24,221 bases of DNA from JACGMN01 sp964522635 (GTDB lineage Archaea > Halobacteriota > Syntropharchaeia > Alkanophagales > Methanospirareceae). Location of the stretch: the NCBI GenBank assembly GCA_964522635.1, contig CAZFWT010000023.1, forward strand, positions 1 through 24,221. The letters are read 5' to 3'. Shown here one piece after another: positions 6,489 to 14,161 of the stretch. Under the pieces are notes generated by a model. That model was not told where the DNA came from. It searched no databases and saw nothing but the letters and a program-made list of their open reading frames with translations. Both the position numbers and the translations under genes were made by a program. The stretch's first letter is position 1, and each line of letters begins with the position of its first letter.

Positions 6489-8017
6489 TGACCGATCAAA
6501 CTGAGAAGCCCATGGAGATGACCTTCGAGCTGCACGTCGCTCTGAACTGCAGTGCGAGTGTTGGCGATACGGTTGCTCTCGAGGAGTTCGCGGAATTCGT
6601 GGCAAGCTCCAATACTGAGCTCTTAACGAGAGGTGCGCCCCCCGGATGTGGTGCGAAAATCGTTTCCTGGGACGTTCTCGATGACAAAATCAACCTCACA
6701 ATCGTTTCCGACCGGTTCGTCCGGGCGCATGATGCACTCCTCAGGCTGAAGAAAGAGCTCGCTAAGCTCCTGGGTAAACACCGCATCGGGATACGTGGTG
6801 TTGAGATCGCTGAGTACCGGATCTCGCTGGATTGGGCAGCGGGGGAAGGCCTGCAGATACGGAAATTGCCGTTTGTCAAGGCGATAAACCAGGCGCAGGG
6901 TCGGTTAGAGCTCCTGCTGGAGATCGATGAATCGGCATTTGATAAGCGAATCCCCGATCGCCTCATACGCTTATTGGAGGACAAGCTGGACGCGGCGCGC
7001 TGGAAAGGTAAATCGGAGCACTGGGAACTGCTCTTCGAGAGCGCGAAGAAGCACTTCCGCTGCGATAAAGATCCTACGGCTGAGATGCTCGCACGGGGCT
7101 GGCTGGAGCACGCGGCAGGCAGAGGCCAGTACGTTTACGGTCCGCAGGTGACGCGGATCTTCCGAACCTTCGAGAAAATCCTGCTCGATGAGCTCCTGGC
7201 CCCCCTGGGCTATAACGAGATGATCTTCCCCAAATTCGTCGCCTGGGACGTCTGGAAACGTTCAGGGCACGCAAAGGGGATTTATCCCGAGGCGTACTAC
7301 GTCTGCACGCCGAAGACACGCGATCCTGAGTACTGGGAGGACGTGATAGATTATTTCAAGGTAACGAACGAAGTCCCGGTCGATATGATCATGGGGAAGA
7401 TCGAGAACGTCGGTGGGATGTGCTATGCGCAGTGCCCGCCCTTCTGGGTGTTCCTACAGGGTAAGACCCTCCCGGACGATATCTTACCGGTCACGGTCTT
7501 CGATCGTTCGGGGGCTTCCTATCGGTACGAGAGTGGCGGACTACATGGCATCGAGCGGCTCGATGAATTCCATCGCGTCGAGATCCTCTGGATCGGTACG
7601 AAGGAGCAGACGATCGAGCACGCGAAAGTCCTGCATGAGAAGTACCGGCACATCTTCGATGACATCCTCGACATCGAGTGGCGCGAGGCCTGGGTCACAC
7701 CCTGGTTCATGGCGCAGGAGGGCAAAGCAGGGTTATCAGAGTTACGGGAGGTCGGAACCACCGATTACGAGGCGATGCTGCCCTATAGCGACAAGTGGCT
7801 CGAGTTCCAGAATGTGAGTGTGAACGGGGATAAGTACCCCAGCGGGTTCAGCGTGAAATTGCAGAGCGGGCAGGAACTGTGGTCAGGGTGCTCAGGTGTG
7901 GGTTTGGAGCGCTGGGCCGCCGTGTTCCTGGCACAAAAGGGGCTGGATGCCGAGAACTGGCCACAAAAGTTCCGCTCTGTCGTGGGCGAGTTACCCGAGG
8001 TATTTAGGTTCCTGTAG
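6488..8017 (+). CDS. serS: Seryl-tRNA synthetase, methanogen (type 2, zinc-dependent) form
   Basis: A 509-residue rare-type SerRS that charges tRNA-Ser with serine. The first ~165 residues are the idiosyncratic N-terminal tRNA-binding domain of this class, and the rest is the class II catalytic core. The zinc ligands of the active site are visible: Cys316 (in Gln-Cys-Pro-Pro-Phe-Trp), Glu365 (in His-Arg-Val-Glu-Ile) and Cys468 (in Ser-Gly-Cys-Ser-Gly). Motif 2 is seen as Tyr-Arg-Tyr-Glu-Ser-Gly-Gly through Asp-Glu-Phe-His-Arg (345-363), and motif 3 as Gly-Leu-Glu-Arg-Trp (472-476). I start at ATG 6488 rather than the TTG one codon earlier because it makes the TGATG overlap with pcc1. This form is confined mainly to methanogens and their relatives, which helps to place the organism. 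Confidence 0.95.
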   Translation: MTDQTEKPMEMTFELHVALNCSASVGDTVALEEFAEFVASSNTELLTRGAPPGCGAKIVSWDVLDDKINLTIVSDRFVRAHDALLRLKKELAKLLGKHRIGIRGVEIAEYRISLDWAAGEGLQIRKLPFVKAINQAQGRLELLLEIDESAFDKRIPDRLIRLLEDKLDAARWKGKSEHWELLFESAKKHFRCDKDPTAEMLARGWLEHAAGRGQYVYGPQVTRIFRTFEKILLDELLAPLGYNEMIFPKFVAWDVWKRSGHAKGIYPEAYYVCTPKTRDPEYWEDVIDYFKVTNEVPVDMIMGKIENVGGMCYAQCPPFWVFLQGKTLPDDILPVTVFDRSGASYRYESGGLHGIERLDEFHRVEILWIGTKEQTIEHAKVLHEKYRHIFDDILDIEWREAWVTPWFMAQEGKAGLSELREVGTTDYEAMLPYSDKWLEFQNVSVNGDKYPSGFSVKLQSGQELWSGCSGVGLERWAAVFLAQKGLDAENWPQKFRSVVGELPEVFRFL

Positions 8018-8037
8018 TGGAGAAAGAGGTGAGTTGG

Positions 8038-8541
8038 ATGGGTGAACAAGCGGGAGAGAAAGTGGAAGAGATACTGAGCATGCTGGAGGAGAACGCACGG
8101 CTCAGTAATGCAGAGATTGCGCGCATGACGGGGCTCGAGGAGGCAGACGTGAAGGCAATCATTGCAGACCTGGAACGGAAGGGAATTGTGAAGAAGTATA
8201 AAGCGATCGTCAACTACGCGAAGGCGGGCATCGAGACCGTGCAGGCATTAATCGACGTGAACGTCTGCCCGGAGCGGGACACGGGATACGACGCCATTGC
8301 AGAGCGGATCTCGAGGTTCCCTGAGGTGCAGTCGGTCCGGTTAGTCTCGGGCGAGTATGACCTCTCGATCCTGGTCTCAGGGCGGACGATGCATGAGGTC
8401 GCCTATTTCGTCGCCGCAAAGATCGCGACACTCGAGCAGGTGCGCAAAGCCGTGACCCATTTCATCCTGAGAACCTACAAGGAGAACGGCGAGATCTTCG
8501 CGGAAGAGGAGAAGGGCAAGCGACTGGCGGTTACCCTGTAA
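8038..8541 (+). CDS. Lrp/AsnC family transcriptional regulator
   Basis: A 167-residue regulator with an N-terminal helix-turn-helix (about residues 10-60: Leu-Ser-Asn-Ala-Glu-Ile-Ala-Arg-Met-Thr-Gly-Leu and a following recognition helix ending in Lys-Gly-Ile-Val-Lys-Lys) and a C-terminal RAM ligand-binding and oligomerisation domain (about 68-145, with Gly-Glu-Tyr-Asp-Leu-Ser-Ile-Leu-Val). ATG 8038 is preferred because GAGGTGAG (8026-8033) is a well-placed ribosome site. A GTG at 8017, overlapping the serS stop, would add seven residues. It sits directly before a class I aminotransferase. This Lrp-aminotransferase pairing recurs in archaea and suggests amino-acid-responsive control of the next gene (inference). 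Confidence 0.9.
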   Translation: MGEQAGEKVEEILSMLEENARLSNAEIARMTGLEEADVKAIIADLERKGIVKKYKAIVNYAKAGIETVQALIDVNVCPERDTGYDAIAERISRFPEVQSVRLVSGEYDLSILVSGRTMHEVAYFVAAKIATLEQVRKAVTHFILRTYKENGEIFAEEEKGKRLAVTL

Positions 8542-8576
8542 CCTGGAGCACCCAGCCAGCCCAACGAAATCACGCG

Positions 8577-8587
8577 CTCTTTTAAAA
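8577..8587 (+). promoter_or_regulatory. Candidate TATA box for the aminotransferase gene
   Basis: CTCTTTTAAAA lies in the 65-base gap between the Lrp gene and the aminotransferase. The TTTAAAA core is about 29 bases upstream of the ATG at 8613, which fits a leaderless or very short-leader transcript. An AGAAGAGTGAG stretch also lies immediately upstream of the ATG. The Lrp protein may act here, but I saw no clear inverted repeat operator. Confidence 0.4.
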
Positions 8588-8612
8588 CCTCGAAGCTTAG
8601 AGAAGAGTGAGT

Positions 8613-9773
8613 ATGATGTTAGACCGGGTTGCCGATCGGGTACGGCACATGAAAGGCTCGGGGATACGAGAGTTCTTCGATATCGCACAGGGCATGGAAG
8701 GAGCGATCTCGCTGGGCGTGGGCGAGCCCGATTTCGTGACGCCCTGGAGTATCCGCGAGGCCTGTATCTTCGCTCTGGAGAAAGGCTATACCTCCTACAC
8801 GTCCAACTGGGGGCTGCTGGAATTACGTGAAGCGCTCTCCGAGTCAATTTATAAGGAGTCCGGTGTGTATTATGATCCAAAAGGCGAGCTCCTGGTCACA
8901 ACGGGCGTCAGCGAAGCCTCCGATCTCGCACTTCGAGCAATCGTCAATCCCGGCGAGGAGATCCTTCTCCATGAGCCGATCTACGTGAGCTACAACGCGT
9001 GCACGATCTTTACCGGTGGCACGCCGGTGAGCGTCCCGACCAGCGCGGAGGACAACTTTAAGGTGCGTGCAGAGCAGCTCGAGGAGCGGATCACGGAACG
9101 CACCAAAGCGATCATTCTGAACTATCCCAACAATCCGACCGGCGCGATAATGGGCAAGAAAGACCTGGAAGAGATCGCCGACGTGGTGAACGAGCACGAC
9201 TTGCTGGTCATCTCCGACGAGGTGTATGGCCGGCTGACGTACGAAGGCACGCACACCTGCTTCGCTGCGCTGAACGGCATGAAAGAGCGAACGATACTGC
9301 TGAACGGCTTCTCGAAACGGTACGCGATGACCGGCTGGCGCTTGGGCTACGCAGCTGGCAATCGTGACATCATCGAGGCGATGATGAAGATCCATCAATA
9401 TGTTATGCTCTGCGCACCGATAACGGCGCAGATGGCTGCGATCGAGGCGCTGCGCTGCGAGGACGAGGTTGACCGGATGGTGCGGGAGTACAACCGCCGG
9501 CGGCGCTGGCTCGTGGACCGGCTGAATCACCTGGAATTAACCTGTTTCGAGCCGAAAGGCGCTTTTTATACCTTCCCCTCGGTTAAAAGCACAGGGCTCA
9601 GCTCCGCAGAGTTCGCCAAACGGCTCCTCTTGGAGGAGAAGGTCGTCGTGATCCCAGGTGAGACCTTCGGCCCGTCGGGAGAGGGACACCTGCGGTGCGC
9701 GTATGCCGTCTCACTGAACGAACTAAAGGAGGCTCTGGAGAGAATCGAAAGGTTTTTAGCTGGTATTGTGTAG
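8613..9773 (+). CDS. Class I/II PLP-dependent aminotransferase
   Basis: A 386-residue fold-type I aminotransferase of the aspartate/aromatic/alanine group. Visible are the substrate-loop Gly-Glu-Pro-Asp-Phe (37-41), Asn174 in Asn-Asn-Pro-Thr-Gly, Asp202 (PLP ring nitrogen) and Tyr205 in Ser-Asp-Glu-Val-Tyr, the Schiff-base lysine Lys235 in Gly-Phe-Ser-Lys, Arg243 in Gly-Trp-Arg-Leu-Gly-Tyr, and a C-terminal arginine in His-Leu-Arg-Cys that would bind the substrate carboxylate. Substrate specificity cannot be read from the sequence. Its place between an Lrp regulator and the pyruvate oxidoreductase genes makes an alanine or branched/aromatic amino-acid role reasonable (inference). I use ATG 8613; GTG 8607 and ATG 8616 are possible. 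Confidence 0.9.
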   Translation: MMLDRVADRVRHMKGSGIREFFDIAQGMEGAISLGVGEPDFVTPWSIREACIFALEKGYTSYTSNWGLLELREALSESIYKESGVYYDPKGELLVTTGVSEASDLALRAIVNPGEEILLHEPIYVSYNACTIFTGGTPVSVPTSAEDNFKVRAEQLEERITERTKAIILNYPNNPTGAIMGKKDLEEIADVVNEHDLLVISDEVYGRLTYEGTHTCFAALNGMKERTILLNGFSKRYAMTGWRLGYAAGNRDIIEAMMKIHQYVMLCAPITAQMAAIEALRCEDEVDRMVREYNRRRRWLVDRLNHLELTCFEPKGAFYTFPSVKSTGLSSAEFAKRLLLEEKVVVIPGETFGPSGEGHLRCAYAVSLNELKEALERIERFLAGIV

Positions 9774-9782
9774 TATATATAC
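9772..9782 (+). promoter_or_regulatory. Candidate TATA element of the por operon
   Basis: An AGTATATATACC-type sequence starts at the stop codon of the aminotransferase, about 45 bases upstream of the porG ATG. With the usual archaeal spacing, transcription would begin around 9800-9805 and leave a short leader. It is the only strong TATA-like element before porG, so the por genes may be expressed separately from the aminotransferase. Confidence 0.4.
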
Positions 9783-9821
9783 CACACGAAGAAAAAACTT
9801 TTCCGAGCTAGATCGAAAGAA

Positions 9822-10367
9822 ATGAAGGAGATTGTTGTATACGGAAGAGGGGGGCAAGGAGGAGTTACCCTGGCGGAATTGGTTGCTCACGCGGCGATTC
9901 ACGAGGGTAAGCATGCACAGTCAATGCCTTCGTTCGGGCCCGAGCGGCGCGGCGCGCCCGTTCTTGCTTTCCTACGGGTGAACGATACCGAACGGATCAA
10001 GATAAGGACCGAAATTGCAGAACCTGGCGTGCTCGTCGTGCTCGACCCAGGCTTGCTCGCGGTCGGCGACGTGGTGGCGCGATTGAAGCCCGCGGGCACG
10101 GCGATCATCAATACCAAGAAATCACACGCAGAGATGAAGACGAAGCTGGGAGCGAAGACGGTGGCCACGGTCGATGCTCTGGGCATTGCACGCGAGGTCT
10201 TAGGTCTATCCATCGTGAACACTACCATGCTGGGGGCACTGGTCAAAGCGACCGAGATCGTTGCGCTTGACTCCCTTGAGGAGCCAATGAATGCGCGGTT
10301 CGGCAAAGTAGCCACGAAGAACATCGAAGCGATGCGGCGAGCGTTTGAAGAGACGGTGGTGGGCTAA
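9822..10367 (+). CDS. porG: Pyruvate:ferredoxin oxidoreductase, gamma subunit
   Basis: A 181-residue subunit of the archaeal four-subunit pyruvate synthase/oxidoreductase. It starts with Tyr-Gly-Arg-Gly-Gly-Gln-Gly-Gly-Val-Thr, the glycine-rich loop of the family, and carries Ser-Phe-Gly-Pro-Glu-Arg-Arg-Gly-Ala-Pro-Val (37-47), a hallmark of 2-oxoacid oxidoreductase gamma domains. The C-terminal part has Asn-Thr-Thr-Met-Leu-Gly-Ala-Leu. The subunit helps hold CoA and the alpha and beta subunits. It is the first gene of the por cluster, in the order G-D-A-B typical of archaea. Confidence 0.93.
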   Translation: MKEIVVYGRGGQGGVTLAELVAHAAIHEGKHAQSMPSFGPERRGAPVLAFLRVNDTERIKIRTEIAEPGVLVVLDPGLLAVGDVVARLKPAGTAIINTKKSHAEMKTKLGAKTVATVDALGIAREVLGLSIVNTTMLGALVKATEIVALDSLEEPMNARFGKVATKNIEAMRRAFEETVVG

Positions 10368-10413
10368 AGCGCCAGTCTGGTGCCATAAAAGAGCGAGAGT
10401 GTGATGTGAAAAG

Positions 10414-10704
10414 ATGGGAGCGAAACAGAAGGGGTGGAAAGATTTGGAGTTCGGCTGTGTGGTCACCGAGCCGGGCAGCGCATCGTCCACGAAAACGGGC
10501 GAGTGGCGCTCTACACGACCAATCCGTGATAATACGAAATGCATCAAGTGCGGTGCATGCTACATCTATTGTCCAGAAGGGTGCATCCATGAGGACGAAG
10601 AGGGCTTCTTCGAGGCTGACCTCTACTATTGCAAAGGCTGTGGTATCTGCGCGCACGAGTGCCCACGCGGTGTTATCGAGATGGTAGAGGAAGAGGAGGA
10701 ATGA
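10414..10704 (+). CDS. porD: Pyruvate:ferredoxin oxidoreductase, delta subunit (2x[4Fe-4S])
   Basis: A 96-residue ferredoxin-type subunit. Two CxxCxxCxxxC(P) motifs are complete: Cys43, 46, 49, 53 and Cys73, 76, 79, 83. They hold two [4Fe-4S] clusters that carry electrons from the thiamine site in PorB to external ferredoxin. The N-terminal 40 residues include the family's Trp-Lys-Asp-Leu and Gly-Glu-Trp-Arg-Ser-x-Arg-Pro segment. The tail is Glu-rich. It follows porG after 46 bases. The family is unambiguous. Confidence 0.95.
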   Translation: MGAKQKGWKDLEFGCVVTEPGSASSTKTGEWRSTRPIRDNTKCIKCGACYIYCPEGCIHEDEEGFFEADLYYCKGCGICAHECPRGVIEMVEEEEE

Positions 10705-10784
10705 ACCTCCCCGGTAGACGAACCGCACTTCTCAGCCTGTTCCCGCATTCAGAAGAAGAGATGGGAGGATTTGTCTGATAGAAG

Positions 10785-11972
10785 ATGACGAAAGGAAGAA
10801 TAGTTGGCTTGGAGGGCTCTTTTGCTATCGCGGAGGCGGTACGAATGGCGAACGCGGATGTCATCTCAGCCTATCCAATTACGCCGCAGACACACATCGT
10901 TGAGCGCCTGGCCGAGATGATCGCCGACGGCGAGTTAGATGCGGAGTTTATCTGTGTTGAATCTGAGCATTCTGCCATGAGCGCCTGCGTCGGTGCCTCG
11001 GCAGCGGGCGCGCGGGTGTTCACCTGTTCCGCAGGCCAGGGCTTGGAATTGATGCATGAGGTGCTCTATATCCCCTCGTCAATGCGGCTCCCGGTAGTCG
11101 CCGTGGCGGCGAATCGCGCATTGTCAGGGCCGCTTTCGGTCTGGTGCGATCATTCCGATGCCATGGCGCTGCGTGACATCGGCTGGATCCAGATCTTCGC
11201 GGAGAACAATCAGCAGGCGTTTGACCTCACCGTCTGCGCCTACCGGATGGCAGAGGATCAGGACGTTCTATTCCCCGCGATGGTGCACATTGACGGCTTT
11301 TATCTCTCACACGTCATCGAGGACATGGAGCTGCCAGACGAAGCAGACGTCGCCGATTTCATCCCTGATTATGAGCATCCGTTCGTGTTGGATCCTGAGA
11401 GGCCGGTGAGCATGGGGTGCTATGCCCCGCCGTTCATCTATCTCGAGGCGAAGATGGCGCAGGAAGTCGCGTTTGAAGCGACGAAGCCAAAGATCCTGGA
11501 GGTCTGGAAGGCGTTTGGGGAGACCTTCGGCAGATCTTACGAGCCTGTGGAGACCTATCGAATGGATGGCGCGCGCACTGCGCTGCTGACTATGGGAAGC
11601 ATCAGTGAGAGTGCGATGCTAGCGATCGACGAGCTGCGTTCCGAAGGAAAAGAGGTAGGCCTCATTCGTCTGCGATTATGGCGACCGTTCCCGTTCGCCA
11701 AATTCCGACAGGCAGTCAAGAATCTTGACTGTCTGGTGGTGCTGGACCGTGCAATCTCCTATGGCATGGGCGGGCCGGTCTGCGGCGAGGTGAAAGCGGC
11801 ACTCTACGATAAACGGAAGGATCTCTCGATCGTGAGCTTTATCGCGGGAATTGGCGGTCGAGACATCACGTTAGATGAGTTCAAATATATGATCAACCGC
11901 GGTGAGGAAAAAGCAAAGATGGTAGCGTTGGGTGAAGAGCTAGAACCCGAGATCATAGGGGTAAGGGAATGA
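10785..11972 (+). CDS. porA: Pyruvate:ferredoxin oxidoreductase, alpha subunit
   Basis: A 395-residue alpha subunit, normal for archaeal PorA. Residues 1-240 form the pyrimidine-binding domain, with Gly-Leu-Glu-Gly-Ser near 7-11 and Tyr-Pro-Ile-Thr-Pro-Gln-Thr near 30, which binds the substrate carboxylate, and Glu-Ser-Glu-His-Ser near 60, where the catalytic Glu for thiamine activation lies. The C-terminal domain (about 250-370) is the transketolase-C-like part. The Tyr-Pro-Ile-Thr-Pro form and the presence of separate G and D subunits favour pyruvate over 2-oxoglutarate or branched-chain acids (moderate certainty). The stop overlaps the porB start as ATGA. Confidence 0.93.
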   Translation: MTKGRIVGLEGSFAIAEAVRMANADVISAYPITPQTHIVERLAEMIADGELDAEFICVESEHSAMSACVGASAAGARVFTCSAGQGLELMHEVLYIPSSMRLPVVAVAANRALSGPLSVWCDHSDAMALRDIGWIQIFAENNQQAFDLTVCAYRMAEDQDVLFPAMVHIDGFYLSHVIEDMELPDEADVADFIPDYEHPFVLDPERPVSMGCYAPPFIYLEAKMAQEVAFEATKPKILEVWKAFGETFGRSYEPVETYRMDGARTALLTMGSISESAMLAIDELRSEGKEVGLIRLRLWRPFPFAKFRQAVKNLDCLVVLDRAISYGMGGPVCGEVKAALYDKRKDLSIVSFIAGIGGRDITLDEFKYMINRGEEKAKMVALGEELEPEIIGVRE

Positions 11973-12937
11973 TGCCTGCGATGGGAGAAGAAGGAGAACG
12001 AAGCGAGCTGGAGCAAGAATTGAACTTATTCACGCCACTGCTGCTCACGACGGATGAGAACTTTGCTCCCGGGCATCGTGCCTGCATCGGCTGCGGTGAG
12101 GCACTCGCCGTTCGGCATGTCTGCAAAGCGCTCGGCACGAATGTGATCGTCGTGAACGCAACGGGCTGCATCGAGATCTTCTCGTCGCTGTTGCCCCAGA
12201 CCTCGTGGCGTATGCCCTGGATACACACGCTCTTCGAGAATGTGGGTGCGGTCGTTTCTGGCGTCGAATCGGCGTATAAAGCGCGGATACGAAAGGGCAA
12301 AATCCCGGATCGCGGCGTGAAATTCGTCGGGATCGCCGGCGACGGCGGCACCACGGATATTGGCTTACAAGCTTTATCAGGCGCGCTGGAGCGTGGCCAT
12401 AACATCCTCTATTGCTGCTTTGATAACGAAGCGTATATGAACACCGGCATTCAGCGGTCTTCCTCGACACCCTACGGCGCGTGGACGACCACGGCGCCGG
12501 TGGGCAAGCGGAGTATCGGGCAGATGACCTGGAAGAAGAATATGCCGGAGATCGTCGTGGCACACCGGATTCCTTATGTGGCCACCGCATGTCCGTCATA
12601 TCCGCTCGATCTGATGGAGAAAGTGCAGAAAGGTCTGGAGACCGAAGGCCCCGCCTACCTGCATATACTCTCGGTTTGTCCAACCGGCTGGCGGTGCGCG
12701 CCGGAAGAGACGATCGAGCTCGGCCGCCTGGCCGTTGAGACCGGTGTCTTTCCCCTGTATGAGGTGATCAACGGTGAATATCGAATGAGTGTGGATTTCT
12801 CCGTGCTGAGACCGGTGGGGGACTATTTGCGGCGGCAGGGGCGATTCAGGCATCTGACAGAGAAGGATGTCGATCGTATTCAAGCGCGGGTTGAGGAGGA
12901 TTATTCGAAATTGCGGGAGAAAACGGGGGCGAACTAA
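11969..12937 (+). CDS. porB: Pyruvate:ferredoxin oxidoreductase, beta subunit (thiamine-PP binding)
   Basis: A 322-residue catalytic subunit. The thiamine diphosphate/Mg motif Gly124-Asp-Gly-Gly-Thr with Asp152-Asn153 about 28 residues later is clear. Cysteines for a [4Fe-4S] cluster are present: Cys39 and Cys42 (Cys-Ile-Gly-Cys-Gly), Cys67 (Ala-Thr-Gly-Cys) and a later one in Val-Cys-Pro-Thr-Gly-Trp. Together with PorA, it decarboxylates pyruvate to acetyl-CoA and CO2 or runs in reverse for carbon fixation. The start overlaps the porA stop by four bases, and its own stop is one base before the ATG of the FrhB-like gene, so all three should be translated together. Confidence 0.94.
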   Translation: MMPAMGEEGERSELEQELNLFTPLLLTTDENFAPGHRACIGCGEALAVRHVCKALGTNVIVVNATGCIEIFSSLLPQTSWRMPWIHTLFENVGAVVSGVESAYKARIRKGKIPDRGVKFVGIAGDGGTTDIGLQALSGALERGHNILYCCFDNEAYMNTGIQRSSSTPYGAWTTTAPVGKRSIGQMTWKKNMPEIVVAHRIPYVATACPSYPLDLMEKVQKGLETEGPAYLHILSVCPTGWRCAPEETIELGRLAVETGVFPLYEVINGEYRMSVDFSVLRPVGDYLRRQGRFRHLTEKDVDRIQARVEEDYSKLREKTGAN

Positions 12938-12938
12938 A

Positions 12939-14057
12939 ATGGCGAGAGAAGCAGCTCCCGACGCGGGAGAAACGGCGGCGAAAAAATTCGTACGATTACC
13001 TACCCTTCTCGAACGCGGCTTCTTGAATTTGGCGAACGAAGTAACGGCAAAGCGAATCTGCTGCCTCTGTGGCACCTGCGCGGCCTTTTGCGATAAGATC
13101 AAGATCGGTGAAAGCGAGGAGGGCAAACAGGAGCCGATTTTTGTGGAGGATTATGATACCGTCTGCGGGCTCTGCTACACCTTCTGCCCGCGAACGTTCT
13201 TGCCACAGGAGGAGATCGAGCGGAGACTATTTGGGACCATCCGCAGACGCGCTGAAGAAGATCAGCTTGGTGTGTATCGGAGCGTTTATGCCGCTCGCGC
13301 ACGGCGGGTAGAGATACTCGAGCAAGCTCAGGATGGTGGAGCGGTTACCGCCCTGCTCGCGTACGCGCTGGAGACCGGCTTACTCGATTGTGCCGTGATT
13401 ACCACTTCGGACGAGCAGTGGAGACCGAAGACCAAGATAGCGCGAACCTATGAGGAGTTACTCGAGGGCGCGGGCACGAAATACACGCTCTGTCCGAGCG
13501 TCACTGGCGTACGAGACGCTCTGAATGCGGGCTGTGAGAAGATCGGGTTCGCGGGCTTGCCCTGTCAGATCCAGGGCTTGCGCAAGGTGCAGACCGCGAA
13601 TCAGCCCTATGACCTCGGGATCGAGAAGGTGAAATTGATGATCGGCCTCTTCTGTATGGAGAACTTCACGCCAGAGCTACTGGATTACGTGGCGAAGAAG
13701 AGTCGCAGCGGCTCGATGAGCGGGATAAGCAAGTTCGAAATTCGCGGTAAGGACTTATTCCTCTACGAGCGGGAGCGGCAGGGGATTCCGTTAAGTGAGA
13801 TCAAGGACTACATTGGGGACGGCTGCCTGGTCTGCATGGATTATACCGCCGAGCTGGCGGATCTCTCTGTAGGATCGGTCGGTTCCGAGGAGGGTTGGTC
13901 CACGGTTCTCGTACGCACGGAGCTGGGAGAGACGGTGCTCAAAGGTGCTCTGAATAACGGCTACCTCGAAGCCACCAAGATAGCGCGCAACGAGTTGGAC
14001 TCGATCCGGAAGCTGGCGAAGCGGAAGAAGGAGAGCAACGCCAAGAGACGCCGGTGA
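12939..14057 (+). CDS. FrhB/FdhB-like F420 oxidoreductase subunit with N-terminal ferredoxin domain
   Basis: A 372-residue Fe-S flavoprotein of the coenzyme F420 hydrogenase/dehydrogenase beta-subunit family. Residues 41-51 (Cys41-x2-Cys44-x2-Cys47-x3-Cys51) and 76-83 (Cys76-x2-Cys79-x3-Cys83) form the N-terminal ferredoxin part. The FrhB core follows with Gly-Leu-Pro-Cys209-Gln-Ile-Gln-Gly, Gly-Leu-Phe-Cys239 and Cys296-x2-Cys299 followed by Ala-Glu-Leu-Ala-Asp. This family binds FAD and exchanges electrons between Fe-S clusters and F420. ATG 12939 is used; the frame stays open back to 12867, but that part overlaps porB and is a shadow. Its position one base after porB suggests that it links Por to F420/F420H2 (inference). 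Confidence 0.88.
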   Translation: MAREAAPDAGETAAKKFVRLPTLLERGFLNLANEVTAKRICCLCGTCAAFCDKIKIGESEEGKQEPIFVEDYDTVCGLCYTFCPRTFLPQEEIERRLFGTIRRRAEEDQLGVYRSVYAARARRVEILEQAQDGGAVTALLAYALETGLLDCAVITTSDEQWRPKTKIARTYEELLEGAGTKYTLCPSVTGVRDALNAGCEKIGFAGLPCQIQGLRKVQTANQPYDLGIEKVKLMIGLFCMENFTPELLDYVAKKSRSGSMSGISKFEIRGKDLFLYERERQGIPLSEIKDYIGDGCLVCMDYTAELADLSVGSVGSEEGWSTVLVRTELGETVLKGALNNGYLEATKIARNELDSIRKLAKRKKESNAKRRR

Positions 14058-14129
14058 GTGGCCCTCCCCCCTCCAAGGATAGCGCTGGCGAAAATAACAA
14101 CCATATGAGCGGGAGCTATGGCAGAGCCG

Positions 14130-14138
14130 TTTTTATGC
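14130..14138 (+). promoter_or_regulatory. Candidate TATA box and ribosome site for the secreted peptidase
   Basis: TTTTTATGC lies about 28 bases upstream of ATG 14162, the expected archaeal distance. An AAGGT at 14150-14154 lies seven bases before the ATG and could act as ribosome site. The preceding 70 bases after the FrhB-like gene hold nothing else recognisable. Confidence 0.35.
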
Positions 14139-14161
14139 TTGCGATGACGAAGGTAAGCTAG

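Noticed and set aside
8844..9530. Open frame of 228 codons on the minus strand
   Set aside because: It lies opposite the aminotransferase, whose catalytic motifs are complete; the translation is His/Val-rich antisense without a recognisable domain.
12867..12938. Upstream extension of the FrhB-like frame by 24 codons
   Set aside because: It lies wholly inside porB in another frame, and the added residues are Arg-rich and unlike the family; ATG 12939 directly follows the porB stop.
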